DNA of 64,000 nucleotides from Streptomyces griseiscabiei (GTDB taxonomy: Bacteria; Actinomycetota; Actinomycetes; Streptomycetales; Streptomycetaceae). Under the pieces are notes generated by a model. The model made no database searches and was not told the DNA's origin. It saw only the letters and a program-made list of their open reading frames with translations. Both the position numbers and the translations under genes were made by a program. Below are positions 22,006 to 31,537 of this stretch, one piece after another (positions within the stretch are counted from its first letter, which is position 1; the number at the start of each line of letters is the position of its first letter). The stretch is from the NCBI RefSeq assembly GCF_020010925.1, contig NZ_JAGJBZ010000001.1:2834001-2898000 (forward strand), written 5' to 3'.

Positions 22006-23781
22006 TCAGGCCTCCTTCGGGTCGGAGGGGACGGCGGGACGGCGGGTACGGCGCAGCGGGGGCCGGGCACCCAGTCGCTGGGGGTCGAGGCCGGACCACT
22101 TGTGGCCACCGCCGAAGAACTTCGTACGGGCCAGCAGCGTCAGCAGCGGCTTGGTGAAGAAGAAGACCACCACGACGTCGAGCAGCGTGGTCAGGCCCAG
22201 CGTGAACGCGAAGCCCTGGACCTTGCCGACGGTGACGACGAAGAGCACCGCGGCGGAGAGGAACGACACGAAGTCGGAGACCAGGATGGTGCGCCGGGCA
22301 CGCGGCCAGGCACGCTCGACGGCGGGGCGCAGCGAACGGCCTTCGCGGATCTCGTCCCGGACGCGTTCGAAGTACACGATGAACGAGTCCGCGGTGATGC
22401 CGATCGCGACGATCGCGCCGCAGACCGCCGGGAGGTTCAGCGCGAAGCCGATGGCCGGGCCGAGCAGGGCCATGAGGACATAGGTCAGGGCCGCGGAGAC
22501 CAGCAGCGAGGCGATGGCGATCAGCGACAGGCCGCGGTAGTAGACGACCAGGTAGATCATGACCAGGGCCAGACCGATCGCACCGGCGATCAGACCCGCG
22601 TGCAGCTGGTCGTCGCCGAGCGCGGGGCTGACGGTGGTGACGCTGGACTCCTTGAAGGTCAGCGGGAGCGCGCCGTACGACAGCATGTTGGCGAGGTTCT
22701 GGGCCTCCTCCTGCGTGAAGCTGCCGGAGATCTCGGCCTTGCCGCCGGTGACCGCCGCGCGCACGTAGGGGTGGGAGACGACCTCGTCGTCGAGGACGAT
22801 CGCGAACTCGTTCTGCGGGGAGGTCTGGGTCGCCAGCTGGCCGGTGATGTCGGCGAACTTCTTCTCACCCTTGGAGTCGAAGTCCATGACGACCTGCCAG
22901 CCGGTGCCGCTCTGGGTGTCCAGCAGCGCCTGGGCCTTCTCGACCTCGGTGCCGTCGACGCCGACCGGGCCGAGCACGAACTTGCTCCAGCTGCCGTTGT
23001 CCTGGCCACAGGCCACGACGACGTCGCTGGTCTTGCCCTTGCCGGCGGCGGCGCGCTGCTTGGGGTCGTTGCAGTCGAGGGCGGCGAACTTGGCCTGGAG
23101 CGCCTGGGTCTCCGGGTCGACGCTGGGGCTCGCCGAGGGCGAGGCGCTGTCGGAGGCCTTGGCGGAGGCGGAGCCGCTGCCGGAGGGCGTGGGGTCGGCC
23201 TTCAGCGCGTCGGTGAGCGCACGGCCCTGGGACGTGGCGGAGGACGACGGGCTGGCGGAGTCATCGGCGGGCGGGTTCGCCTCGTCCTTGCCGTCGGAGC
23301 TGGACGGGCTCGGTGACCCGCTGCCACTGGCGCTGGTGCTCGGCGAGGCGCTCGGCGTCTCGGTCGCGCCGGAGCCGACCTGGCTCTGCAGGACCGGACG
23401 GAAGTACAGCTTCGCGGTGGTGCCTACCTGATCCCTGGCCTCTTCGGAATCCGTGCCCTTGGGAATGTTGACAATGATGTTCTCATTGCCCTGGGTCTGG
23501 ACCTCCGCCTCGGACACGCCCAGACCGTTGACACGGCGGTTCATGATCTCGACCGCGGTGTCCATGTTGGTCTTGTTGATCGCGTTGGGCTGGCCGGGCT
23601 CGTTGATCGCCGTGAGCGTGATGCTCGTACCACCGGCGAGGTCGATGCCGAGACGCGGCTTGGTGTGTCCGGAGGCGAACATTCCCCCGGTGAGCGCCAC
23701 AAGGGCGATCAGGATGAGGGCCAGCGCGCGCCCAGGCTTGCTCTGGGCGCTCGCGCTCCGGCCCTTCTTCGGTGCTGCCAC
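22006..23781 (-). CDS. secD: Protein translocase subunit SecD
   Basis: Partner of SecF. The 591-residue protein has an N-terminal transmembrane helix (about 19-36), the motif LGIDLAGGTSI, a large extracytoplasmic P1 region, and five more helices with the conserved AIGITADSFIVYFERVRDE region. P1 carries a Ser/Ala/Pro/Gly low-complexity insert (about residues 122-225), absent from E. coli but usual in streptomycetes. GTG start, about 10 bases after GAGGGAG. Gene order yajC-secD-secF-apt on one strand. Confidence 0.96.
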   Translation of the reverse strand: MAAPKKGRSASAQSKPGRALALILIALVALTGGMFASGHTKPRLGIDLAGGTSITLTAINEPGQPNAINKTNMDTAVEIMNRRVNGLGVSEAEVQTQGNENIIVNIPKGTDSEEARDQVGTTAKLYFRPVLQSQVGSGATETPSASPSTSASGSGSPSPSSSDGKDEANPPADDSASPSSSATSQGRALTDALKADPTPSGSGSASAKASDSASPSASPSVDPETQALQAKFAALDCNDPKQRAAAGKGKTSDVVVACGQDNGSWSKFVLGPVGVDGTEVEKAQALLDTQSGTGWQVVMDFDSKGEKKFADITGQLATQTSPQNEFAIVLDDEVVSHPYVRAAVTGGKAEISGSFTQEEAQNLANMLSYGALPLTFKESSVTTVSPALGDDQLHAGLIAGAIGLALVMIYLVVYYRGLSLIAIASLLVSAALTYVLMALLGPAIGFALNLPAVCGAIVAIGITADSFIVYFERVRDEIREGRSLRPAVERAWPRARRTILVSDFVSFLSAAVLFVVTVGKVQGFAFTLGLTTLLDVVVVFFFTKPLLTLLARTKFFGGGHKWSGLDPQRLGARPPLRRTRRPAVPSDPKEA

Positions 23782-23914
23782 CTTCTCGTACTCCCTCTCG
23801 GGCCGCCGGGCGCGGGGTCAGCGCGGGGACGGCCATGACTTGTGTCGGGAAGCCGGGCGAAAACGGCACGTGCCCGGGGCGCGGGCGGTTCTCGCTCGCA
23901 CTCCCGGGACGTGA

Positions 23915-24439
23915 CTACTTCGCGTCGGACTCGCCGTCGGTCTTCTTCGGCTCTGCTTCGACGGACTTGGTGTCCTCGGCCTTGACCTCGTCGGTCTTCG
24001 ACTCGGCGGGCTCGTCGGCGGCGTCGTCGGCCGCGTCCTTCTTGCCGAGGTCGATGGGCTTGTCGTCGGAAGCGGCGGAAGCGTCGTCGGAGGGCTCGTC
24101 GGTCTCGGTGAGGGAGGAGGCGTCGTCCGGGACGACGTCGGACTTCAGGTCGTGCTCGATGCCGTGGACGATGCGGTTGTACTCCTCGTCACTGAGGACG
24201 GCACCGATGGAGTTCTTGGCGAACAGCAGCTCGACGCCCGGCCCGGCGTCGAGGAGGACCGTGTCCTCGCTGACCTCCTTGACGGTCGCGTACATGCCCC
24301 CGATCGTGCGGACGCCGGAACCGGGCTGCATCTGGTTCCGCATGTCGACGGCCTGCTGCTGCTTCTTCTTGGCCGATCGGGTCATCAGGATCATGGCCCC
24401 GATGAGCACGATGAACGGGAGGAGGGTCACGAGACTCAC
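23915..24439 (-). CDS. yajC: Preprotein translocase subunit YajC
   Basis: Small single-span accessory protein of the SecDF complex. 174 residues: transmembrane helix at about 5-20 (LLPFIVLIGAMILM), the conserved AKKKQQQAVDMRNQMQPGS and GIYATV-type motif (here GGMYATVKEVSEDTVLLD), then an acidic Asp/Glu/Ala/Lys-rich tail from about residue 105. E. coli YajC is about 110 residues, so the tail is an actinobacterial addition. GTG start with AAGGAAG upstream. First gene of the yajC-secD-secF-apt run. Confidence 0.95.
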   Translation of the reverse strand: MSLVTLLPFIVLIGAMILMTRSAKKKQQQAVDMRNQMQPGSGVRTIGGMYATVKEVSEDTVLLDAGPGVELLFAKNSIGAVLSDEEYNRIVHGIEHDLKSDVVPDDASSLTETDEPSDDASAASDDKPIDLGKKDAADDAADEPAESKTDEVKAEDTKSVEAEPKKTDGESDAK

Positions 24440-24613
24440 GGGTCGGAACTTCCTTCACACGACCGCGATGGCGAGCGGCCTGATGGTTGGGGGTATGTGT
24501 GCTGCCGACAAGGGCGGCATCGGCGGAGTCTAAGCGAGTCCGCCGCAATGGAACAACGCACAGCATGTCACCGGGGTTCCATGCCGGGCGAGTACCGCGC
24601 CGTCACGAGACGG

Positions 24614-25684
24614 TCACGCCCCGAACAGGTCCTGTTGTCCGTTTCCGCCGGTCGTACCGCGTGGCGGGGTGAGTCCGAGGTGGGCCCAGGCGGCGGGGGT
24701 GGCGACCCGGCCGCGGGGGGTGCGGGCGAGCAGTCCCTCGCGGACGAGGAAGGGTTCGGCGACCTCCTCGACGGTCTCGCGCTCCTCCCCCACGGCGACG
24801 GCGAGCGTGGACAGGCCGACCGGTCCGCCGCCGAAGAGCTTGAGCAGGGCTTCGAGGACGCCCCGGTCGAGGCGGTCGAGGCCGCGGGCGTCCACCTCGT
24901 AGACGGCGAGGGCGGCTCCGGCGATGTCACGGGTGATGAAGCCGTCGGCCTTGACCTGGGCGTAGTCCCGTACGCGGCGCAGCAGACGGTTGGCGATACG
25001 GGGGGTGCCGCGGGAGCGGCCGGCGATCTCGGCGGCGCCGGCCGTGTCGATCTCGACGTCGAGGAGGTTCGCCGAGCGGTGGATGACGCGCTCCAGTTCG
25101 GCGGGCTCGTAGAACTCCATGTGCGCGGTGAAGCCGAAGCGGTCGCGCAGCGGCGGGGGCAGCAGGCCCGCGCGCGTGGTGGCGCCGACCAGGGTGAAGG
25201 GCGGCAGTTCGAGGGGGATCGCGGTGGCGCCGGGGCCCTTGCCGACGATCACGTCGACGCGGAAGTCCTCCATGGCCATGTACAGCATCTCCTCGGCGGG
25301 CCGGGACATGCGGTGGATCTCGTCGAGGAAGAGGACCTCGCCCTCCTGGAGCGAGGAGAGGATCGCGGCGAGGTCGCCGGCGTGCTGGATGGCGGGGCCG
25401 GAGGTGATGCGGATGGGGGCGCCCATCTCGGCCGCGATGATCATCGAGAGCGTGGTCTTGCCGAGGCCGGGGGCGCCGGAGAGCAGGACGTGGTCGGCGG
25501 TGGCGCCACGCGCGCGTGCCGCCCGCAGCACCAGGTCGAGTTGCTCACGGACCTTCTCCTGGCCGATGAACTCGCCCAGGTCCTTGGGGCGCAGGGCGGC
25601 CTCGACGGCCTGGTCCTCACGGTCGGCGACAGAGCCCACCAGCCGGTCGGGGGCGGTGTCGTCGGTCGTGTCGTCCCAGTTCAT
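24614..25684 (-). CDS. ruvB: Holliday junction branch-migration ATPase RuvB
   Basis: AAA+ motor that, with RuvA, drives branch migration of Holliday junctions. The 356-residue protein has Walker [12 protein letters not shown] near residue 72, Walker [10 protein letters not shown] near residue 122, the sensor region [11 protein letters not shown] and the winged-helix DNA-binding end with [13 protein letters not shown]. Usual length. The 89-bp spacing from ruvA on the same strand leaves co-transcription likely. The order ruvC-ruvA-ruvB is standard in actinobacteria. Confidence 0.97.
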   Translation of the reverse strand: MNWDDTTDDTAPDRLVGSVADREDQAVEAALRPKDLGEFIGQEKVREQLDLVLRAARARGATADHVLLSGAPGLGKTTLSMIIAAEMGAPIRITSGPAIQHAGDLAAILSSLQEGEVLFLDEIHRMSRPAEEMLYMAMEDFRVDVIVGKGPGATAIPLELPPFTLVGATTRAGLLPPPLRDRFGFTAHMEFYEPAELERVIHRSANLLDVEIDTAGAAEIAGRSRGTPRIANRLLRRVRDYAQVKADGFITRDIAGAALAVYEVDARGLDRLDRGVLEALLKLFGGGPVGLSTLAVAVGEERETVEEVAEPFLVREGLLARTPRGRVATPAAWAHLGLTPPRGTTGGNGQQDLFGA

Positions 25685-25773
25685 TGCGTGTGCCTCGTGG
25701 TCGCGGTCGGATGGGCGGAGCTGCGGTGGGTGGGGCGGGATTCGCCGAGGACCCCGGTCTTCGGCGGCCGACC

Positions 25774-26379
25774 TCAGCGGGTCCTGTTGAGGGTCTGGAG
25801 TGCGGCCTTCAGCAACTGGCCCACCTGGGGCGTGCCTTGGGCGGCCTCCGCCTGGGGGGTCACGGCCGACACGGCCTCGTCGGCCTCACGGGTGGCGTAC
25901 CCGAGGCCGATCAGGGCGGCGTGCAGCTGGTCGCGCCAGCCCTGGGTGACCGGGGCGCCGATCGCGGGGGCGCCGACCGGTTCGCCGAGGCGGTCCTTCA
26001 GTTCGAGCAGCAGCTTCTGGGCGCCCTTCCTGCCGATGCCGGGGACGGCGATCAGGGCCTTCTCGTCGCCGGTGGCGACCGCGCGGCGCAGGGCGTCGGG
26101 GGTGTGCACCGCCAGCATCGCCTGGGCCAGGCGGGGGCCGACGCCGCTCGCGGTCTGGAGCAGTTCGAAGACCTGGCGCTCGTCGTCGTCCACGAAGCCG
26201 TAGAGGGTGAGCGAGTCCTCGCGGACCACCAGGGACGTGGCCAGCTTGGCCGGCTGTCCCATGCGCAGCCCGGAGAGGGTGTTGGGCGTGCACTGGACCA
26301 TGATGCCGATGCCGCCCACCTCGACCACGGCGGAGTCGGGGGCGAGGGCGGCGACCGGGCCGGTGAGAGAAGCGATCAT
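25774..26379 (-). CDS. ruvA: Holliday junction DNA-binding protein RuvA
   Basis: Tetrameric junction-binding protein that targets RuvB. 201 residues: OB-fold domain I (MIASLTGPV...EDSLTLYGF), tandem helix-hairpin-helix domain II ([13 protein letters not shown] and [13 protein letters not shown]) and the C-terminal domain III that contacts RuvB. The ATG start at 26379 overlaps the ruvC stop as ATGA. A longer frame upstream is the shadow of ruvC. Confidence 0.97.
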   Translation of the reverse strand: MIASLTGPVAALAPDSAVVEVGGIGIMVQCTPNTLSGLRMGQPAKLATSLVVREDSLTLYGFVDDDERQVFELLQTASGVGPRLAQAMLAVHTPDALRRAVATGDEKALIAVPGIGRKGAQKLLLELKDRLGEPVGAPAIGAPVTQGWRDQLHAALIGLGYATREADEAVSAVTPQAEAAQGTPQVGQLLKAALQTLNRTR

Positions 26380-26906
26380 GCCGTTCGGCCTTTCGAAGCG
26401 TGCAGGGCGACGGCCTGCTGCAGGCGGTTCTGTGCGGGGGCCCGCCAGATGTGGCAGATGGCGAGGGCGAGGGCGTCGGCGGCGTCCGCCGGCTTCGGGG
26501 GTGCGTCGAGCCGGAGGAGACGGGTGACCATGGCGCCGACCTGGGCCTTGTCGGCGCGGCCACTGCCGGTGACGGCGGCCTTGACCTCGCTGGGGGTGTG
26601 CAGGGCGACGGGGATGCCGCGGCGGGCGGCGCACAGCATCGCGACGGCGCTGGCCTGGGCGGTGCCCATGACCGTCCGTACGTTGTGCTGGCTGAACACC
26701 CGCTCCACGGCGACGCATTCGGGACGGTGTTCGTCGAGCCACTGCTCGATGCCCTGCTCGATCGCGACGAGCCGGTGGCCCAACTCGGCGTCGGCGGGCG
26801 TCCGGACGACTCCGACACCGATCATGGTGAGCGGCCGTCCGGCGACGCCCTCGACGACACCCACGCCACACCGCGTGAGTCCGGGGTCCACCCCGAGTAC
26901 GCGCAC
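26376..26906 (-). CDS. ruvC: Holliday junction resolvase RuvC
   Basis: Structure-specific endonuclease that cuts Holliday junctions. The 176-residue product begins [14 protein letters not shown], carrying the first catalytic Asp; the second acid is in the [12 protein letters not shown] motif, and the final acidic pair lies in [10 protein letters not shown]. The GTG at 26906 is chosen because the first strand begins immediately and GGAGGGGG lies just upstream; an in-frame start 75 bp earlier would add an unconserved tail. First gene of ruvCAB. Confidence 0.96.
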   Translation of the reverse strand: MRVLGVDPGLTRCGVGVVEGVAGRPLTMIGVGVVRTPADAELGHRLVAIEQGIEQWLDEHRPECVAVERVFSQHNVRTVMGTAQASAVAMLCAARRGIPVALHTPSEVKAAVTGSGRADKAQVGAMVTRLLRLDAPPKPADAADALALAICHIWRAPAQNRLQQAVALHASKGRTA

Positions 26907-27050
26907 CGCGCCCCCTCCCCTCTTTGCGGCTAAACCGCCGCCGCTCTCGCGGACCTGGCTGAGCACCGTCGGGGTCCTCAATTGATGGCTGCGGCCCGTG
27001 GGCGGCGATCACTGACTGCCGTCAGGCTATCCGCTGCCACCGACAACGGC

Positions 27051-27084
27051 GGCGGGCCGGTGGGTGTGTCCCCACCGGCCCGCC
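27051..27084 (-). terminator. Hairpin terminator downstream of yebC
   Basis: GGCGGGCCGGTGGG and CCCACCGGCCCGCC make a perfect 14-bp stem with a 6-base loop, 24 bp past the yebC stop. It separates the yebC transcript from ruvCAB. Confidence 0.85.
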
Positions 27085-27108
27085 GAATCCGCTCGGTTCG
27101 CGGCAGCG

Positions 27109-27861
27109 CTACGCGTCGACCTTGGCCATCACGTCGTCGCTCACGTCGAAGTTGGCGAAGACGTTCTGGACGTCGTCGCTGTCCTCCAGCGCGTCGATCA
27201 GCTTGAAGATCTTCCGGGCGCCCTCCTCGTCCAGCTCGACCTGCATGGTCGGGACGAAGTTGGCCTCGGCGGAGTCGTAGTCGATCCCGGCGTCCTGGAG
27301 GGAGGTGCGGACCGCGACCATGTCGGTGGCCTCGCTGAGCACCTCGAAGGACTCGCCCAGGTCGTTGACCTCCTCGGCGCCCGCGTCGAGCACGACCTCC
27401 AGGACGTCGTCCTCGGACAGCTCGCCCTTGGGGACGATCACGACGCCCTTGCGGTTGAAGAGGTACGAGACGGAACCGGGGTCGGCCATCGAGCCGCCGT
27501 TGCGGGTCATGGCGACGCGGACGTCGGAGGCGGCGCGGTTGCGGTTGTCGGTGAGGCACTCGATGAGCACCGCGACGCCGTTCGGGCCGTAGCCCTCGTA
27601 CATGATCGTCTCGTAGTCGGCGCCGCCGGCCTCCAGGCCGCCGCCGCGCTTGACCGCGGAGTCGATGTTCTTGTTCGGGACCGACTGCTTCTTCGCCTTC
27701 TGGATGGCGTCGTAGAGCGTCGGGTTGCCCTCGATGTCGACGCCGCCCATCCGGGCCGCGACCTCGATGTTCTTGATGAGCTTCGCGAAGAGCTTGCCGC
27801 GCTTGGCGTCGATCACGGCCTTCTTGTGCTTCGTCGTAGCCCATTTAGAGTGGCCGGACAT
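27109..27861 (-). CDS. yebC: YebC/PmpR family regulatory protein
   Basis: A 250-residue member of the YebC/TACO1 family. Older work calls members DNA-binding regulators; more recent work ties the family to relief of ribosome stalling. Signatures [20 protein letters not shown] at the N-terminus and [19 protein letters not shown] in the middle are clear. ATG start preceded by GGAGACAGGC. It lies next to ruvC in the same orientation, a neighbourhood found across many bacteria, but a terminator separates them here. Confidence 0.95.
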   Translation of the reverse strand: MSGHSKWATTKHKKAVIDAKRGKLFAKLIKNIEVAARMGGVDIEGNPTLYDAIQKAKKQSVPNKNIDSAVKRGGGLEAGGADYETIMYEGYGPNGVAVLIECLTDNRNRAASDVRVAMTRNGGSMADPGSVSYLFNRKGVVIVPKGELSEDDVLEVVLDAGAEEVNDLGESFEVLSEATDMVAVRTSLQDAGIDYDSAEANFVPTMQVELDEEGARKIFKLIDALEDSDDVQNVFANFDVSDDVMAKVDA

Positions 27862-27910
27862 CTGCCTGTCTCCTTCGCGTAACCCATCTCTGCAACGAAC
27901 CCCAGAGATC

Positions 27911-28519
27911 CTACAAGGACTCCGCCGGCTGGTTCGCGCGCACCATGTCGACGAACAGCGCGTGCAGCCGGTGGTCGCCGGTCAGCTCCGGGTGGAACGA
28001 CGTGGCGAGGGCGTTGCCCTGGCGTACGGCGACGATGTGGCCCTCGTGCTCGGCCAGCACCTCGGTCTGCGCGCCCACGGACTCCACCCAGGGGGCGCGG
28101 ATGAAGACGCCCTCCACGGGGTCGCCCTCGACGCCCCTGACGTCGACCGCCGCCTCGAAGGACTCGTTCTGGCGTCCGAAGGCGTTACGGCGCACGATCA
28201 TGTCGATGCCGCCGATCGTCTCCTGGCCCGAGCGCGGGTCGAGGATCTTGTCGGCGAGCATGATCAGGCCGGCGCAGGTGCCGTACACGGGCAGACCGCC
28301 GCGCACGCGCGCGCGGAGGGGCTCCATCACGCCGAACAGAACGGCCAGCTTGGAGATGGTGGTGGACTCGCCGCCGGGGATGACGAGGCCGTCCACCTCG
28401 GCGAGTTCCTCGGGGCGCCGCACCGGCCTGGCCACGGCGTCGGCCGCGGCCAGGGCGACGAGGTGCTCCCGTACGTCGCCCTGGAGGGCCAGGACGCCAA
28501 TGACGGGGGTGTCGCTCAT
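27911..28519 (-). CDS. pdxT: Pyridoxal 5'-phosphate synthase glutaminase subunit PdxT
   Basis: Class I glutaminase that feeds ammonia to PdxS for vitamin B6 synthesis. 202 residues with the family start [23 protein letters not shown], the nucleophile Cys in [10 protein letters not shown] and the catalytic His-Glu pair in SFHPELTGD. All catalytic residues are in place. ATG start, 6 bp after the pdxS stop, so the two are co-transcribed pdxS-pdxT. Confidence 0.97.
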   Translation of the reverse strand: MSDTPVIGVLALQGDVREHLVALAAADAVARPVRRPEELAEVDGLVIPGGESTTISKLAVLFGVMEPLRARVRGGLPVYGTCAGLIMLADKILDPRSGQETIGGIDMIVRRNAFGRQNESFEAAVDVRGVEGDPVEGVFIRAPWVESVGAQTEVLAEHEGHIVAVRQGNALATSFHPELTGDHRLHALFVDMVRANQPAESL

Positions 28520-28525
28520 GGGTGC

Positions 28526-29443
28526 CTACCAGCCCCGGTTCGCGTAGCGCTCGGCCTCGGGGAGGGTGTCGCAGTTGATGCCCACCATGGCCTCGCCCAG
28601 GTTGCGGGAGGCGTCCGCGATGATCTTCGGGTCGTCGTAGAAGGTGGTGGCCTTCACGATGGCGGCGGCGCGCTTGGCCGGGTCGCCGGACTTGAAGATG
28701 CCGGAACCGACGAAGACGCCCTCGGCGCCGAGCTGGCGCATCAGCGCGGCGTCGGCGGGGGTGGCGACGCCACCGGCGGAGAACAGCACCACCGGGAGCT
28801 TGCCCAGCTCGGAGACCTCCTTGACCAGCTCGTACGGGGCGCGCAGCTCCTTGGCGGCGGCGTACAGCTCGTTGTTGTCGAAGCCGCGCAGCCTGGCGAT
28901 CTCGTTCTTGATCTGGCGCAGGTGGCGGACGGCCTCGACGACGTTGCCGGTGCCGGCCTCGCCCTTGGAGCGGATCATGGCCGCGCCCTCGGCGATACGG
29001 CGCAGGGCCTCACCGAGGTTGGTGGCGCCGCAGACGAAGGGGGTGGTGAAGGCGAACTTGTCGCTGTGGTTGACCTCGTCGGCCGGGGTGAGGACCTCGG
29101 ACTCGTCGATGTAGTCGACGCCGAGGGACTGCAGGACCTGGGCCTCGACGAAGTGGCCGATGCGGGACTTGGCCATGACCGGGATGGAGACGGCCTCGAT
29201 GATGCCCTCGATCATGTCCGGGTCGGACATCCGGGCCACGCCGCCGTCCTTGCGGATGTCGGCCGGGACCCGCTCCAGGGCCATGACCGCGACCGCGCCC
29301 GCGTCCTCGGCGATCTTGGCCTGCTCCGGGGTGACGACGTCCATGATCACCCCGCCCTTGAGCTGCTCGGCCATGCCGCGCTTCACACGGGCGGTACCGG
29401 TCTCGGGGGTCTGGGCGGTGGGGTTGGAGAGCGTGCTGGACAC
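28526..29443 (-). CDS. pdxS: Pyridoxal 5'-phosphate synthase lyase subunit PdxS
   Basis: Beta/alpha-barrel enzyme that builds PLP from ribose 5-phosphate, glyceraldehyde 3-phosphate and ammonia. 305 residues with the highly conserved [38 protein letters not shown] and the C-terminal glycine-rich VGSGIFKS. The lysines that bind sugar phosphates are present. The GTG start fits the family length. This is the deoxyxylulose-independent B6 route typical of actinobacteria. Confidence 0.97.
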   Translation of the reverse strand: MSSTLSNPTAQTPETGTARVKRGMAEQLKGGVIMDVVTPEQAKIAEDAGAVAVMALERVPADIRKDGGVARMSDPDMIEGIIEAVSIPVMAKSRIGHFVEAQVLQSLGVDYIDESEVLTPADEVNHSDKFAFTTPFVCGATNLGEALRRIAEGAAMIRSKGEAGTGNVVEAVRHLRQIKNEIARLRGFDNNELYAAAKELRAPYELVKEVSELGKLPVVLFSAGGVATPADAALMRQLGAEGVFVGSGIFKSGDPAKRAAAIVKATTFYDDPKIIADASRNLGEAMVGINCDTLPEAERYANRGW

Positions 29444-29575
29444 GGGGTTGACCTCGCTCGGGGAAGAGGGTTCGTGCGATCTGTGCAGTCACCGAGGAAA
29501 CGCGAGAGGTGCGGGCCACTGCAAGGGCCAATGGGGAGGCGGTGGATCGTTTTGGCCGGGCGAGTGGTCAGCTGC

Positions 29576-29750
29576 GGGCCGGTGGGGCTTCTCGCGCAGT
29601 TCCCCGCGCCCCTGAAAGACCAGGCCCCTGCAGGCCTGAAAAGCACGGGGCGCGGGCGTGGAAGGCTACGGGTGGGCGGGGGAAAAGCACGGGGCGCGGC
29701 CCCTGCTTTTCAGGGGCGCGGGGAACTGCGCGACCAGCCCCCACCGGGCC
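29576..29750. repeat. Intergenic palindromic repeat, copy 1
   Basis: Left arm 29576-29617 (GGCTTCTCGCGCAGTTCCCC then GCGCCCCTGAAA) and right arm 29708-29750 (TTTCAGGGGCGCGGGGAACT then GCGCGACCAGCCCCCACCGG) are near-complementary over about 42 bp, with about 90 bp of further repeats of AAAGCACGGGGCGCGG between. The same palindrome recurs at 37921-38080, and half of it recurs at 47519-47547. It lies just beyond the stop of the LemA-like gene and fills most of the 340-bp gap before pdxS. Confidence 0.88.
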
Positions 29751-29783
29751 GGCGGTCGCCGGCGAACCCACGCCCCCGTCCCA

Positions 29784-30323
29784 TCAGGCGCCCGGAGCCA
29801 AAGAAACCGGCGGCTCGTCGTCCATCTCGAAGGCCATCGGGAACGGCGCGTGCCCGGCGAGCCGGAACCACCGGACCTTGCGGTGCCGCCGCAACGCCCG
29901 CGCCGCCCGCACCGCGTCGTTGTGGAAGCGCCGAGCCATCGGCACCCGGCGAACCGCCTGCGCGAGCTCGTTCGCGGCGTCCTCCCCGCCCGGCGCCTCG
30001 CGCACCACCTCCACCTGCTGCGCGTCCGCGAACACGGCCCGCAGGGCCTGGCTCAGCTCGCTCTCGGCGACCTCGCGCTGCTCCTCCTCGGCCTGCCGCG
30101 CCGCGTGCGCCGCCTCGTAGAGGACGATCGAGGCGGCCGGGTCCAGCACCCCGGAGGTGGCCAGCTCCTGGGCGACCGACGCGCGGCGCAGCAACTGCGC
30201 GTCGAGCGCCGCGCGGGCGGCGTCGATGCGCGCGTGCAGTCGGTCCAGTCGTCCCGCGGTCCAGCTCAGGTAGAGACCGATCGCGAAGAGGACGACCGCG
30301 ATCCAGATGAGTGTCGAAGTCAC
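29784..30323 (-). CDS. LemA-like single-span membrane protein
   Basis: A 179-residue protein with one N-terminal transmembrane helix (VTSTLIWIAVVLFAIGLYL) followed by long helices. The patterns RLDRLHARIDAARAALD and RRFHNDAVRAARALRR near residue 135 resemble LemA-family coiled-coil proteins, whose role is unknown. The GTG at 30323 is preferred; a TTG three codons earlier is also possible, and neither has a strong ribosome site. It follows the mannosyltransferase gene by about 50 bp on the same strand, so it may be the last gene of the PIM operon. Confidence 0.75.
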   Translation of the reverse strand: MTSTLIWIAVVLFAIGLYLSWTAGRLDRLHARIDAARAALDAQLLRRASVAQELATSGVLDPAASIVLYEAAHAARQAEEEQREVAESELSQALRAVFADAQQVEVVREAPGGEDAANELAQAVRRVPMARRFHNDAVRAARALRRHRKVRWFRLAGHAPFPMAFEMDDEPPVSLAPGA

Positions 30324-30376
30324 GGGCGGCAAGGCTACTACCGGCCCCGCTCACCTCCGCCGCCCCGACTCCCCCC

Positions 30377-31537
30377 TCAGTCCCGGACGAACCCCAACCG
30401 CGCCCGCAGCCCCGCCCGTTCGTCCGCCGCCACCGATGCCGCGCCCTCGGTGACCGTCTCGTAGACACCGAGGATGTCGGCGCCGACCGTCGACCAGTCG
30501 AAGCGCCGGACGTGCGCGCTGCCGCGTTCGCTCAGCTCGGCGCGGCGGGCCGGGTCGCCGAGCAGCCGTACGGCGGCGGTCGCGAGGGCGTCCGCGTCCT
30601 CGTTGGCGAACAGTTCGCCCGCGCTGCCCTGGTCGAGGACCTGGGCGAAGGCGTCGAGGTCGGAGGCGAGGACGGGCGCCCCGGCGGACATCGCCTCGAC
30701 GAGGATGATGCCGAAGCTCTCGCCCCCGGTGTTGGGGGCGACATAGACGTCGACGCTGCGCAGGAAGCGGGCCTTGTCCTCGTCGCTGACCATGCCGAGG
30801 AACTCGACGCGGGAGCGCAGCTCCTTGGGCAGGGTCTCGACCGCCTCCTCCTCGTCCCCGCGCCCGGCGACCAGCAGCCGGGCCTTCGGGCGCTCGGCGA
30901 AGATCCTCGGGAGGGCCTTCATCAGCACCGGCAGTCCCTTGCGGGGTTCGTCGATGCGGCCGACGAAGCCGAGGGTGTCGCCCTGCCAGTCGGGGTTGGG
31001 CTTGGCGCGGGCGAAGAAGTCGACGTCGACGCCGTTCGGGATGACGACCGCGTCGCCGCCCAGGTGTTCGACGAGGGTGCGGCGGGCGTACTCGCTCACC
31101 GCGATCCGCGCGCTGATCTTCTCCAGGGCGGGCTGGAGGATCGGGTAGGCCGCGATCATCGCCCGGGAGCGCGGGTTGGAGGTGTGGAAGGTGGCGACGA
31201 TCGGTCCCTGCGCGGCCCAGCAGGCGAGCAGACCGAGCGACGGGGAGGCCGGTTCGTGGATGTGGATCACGTCGAACGTGCCGTCGTGCAGCCAGCGCCG
31301 TACCCGGGCCGCCGACAGGAAGCCGAAGTTGAGGCGGGCCACCGAGCCGTTGTACGGCACCGGGACCGCGCGGCCCGCGGAGACGACGTACGGCGGCAGG
31401 GGTGTGTCGTCGTCGGCGGGGGCGAGCACCGACACCTCGTGGCCGAGGCGGATGAGGTGGTCGGCCAGGTCGCGGATGTGGAACTGGACTCCCCCGGGCA
31501 CGTCCCAGGAGTACGGGCAGACGATCCCGATCTTCAC
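30377..31537 (-). CDS. pimA: Phosphatidylinositol alpha-mannosyltransferase (PimA-like, GT4)
   Basis: First mannosylation of phosphatidylinositol on the cytoplasmic face of the membrane, from GDP-mannose. The 386-residue GT-B protein starts VKIGIVCPYSWDVPGGVQ, the PimA signature, and has the nucleotide-sugar site with GRIDEPRKGLPVL and the EX7E motif region SFGIILVEAMSAGAPV. The GTG start overlaps the acyltransferase stop as GTGA; the longer upstream frame is not real. Third gene of pgsA-acyltransferase-pimA. Confidence 0.93.
   Translation of the reverse strand: MKIGIVCPYSWDVPGGVQFHIRDLADHLIRLGHEVSVLAPADDDTPLPPYVVSAGRAVPVPYNGSVARLNFGFLSAARVRRWLHDGTFDVIHIHEPASPSLGLLACWAAQGPIVATFHTSNPRSRAMIAAYPILQPALEKISARIAVSEYARRTLVEHLGGDAVVIPNGVDVDFFARAKPNPDWQGDTLGFVGRIDEPRKGLPVLMKALPRIFAERPKARLLVAGRGDEEEAVETLPKELRSRVEFLGMVSDEDKARFLRSVDVYVAPNTGGESFGIILVEAMSAGAPVLASDLDAFAQVLDQGSAGELFANEDADALATAAVRLLGDPARRAELSERGSAHVRRFDWSTVGADILGVYETVTEGAASVAADERAGLRARLGFVRD

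Noticed and set aside
24152..30310. Very long + strand frames opposite ruvB/ruvA and yebC/pdxTS
   Set aside because: They are antisense readings of well-identified genes and show reversed codon bias.
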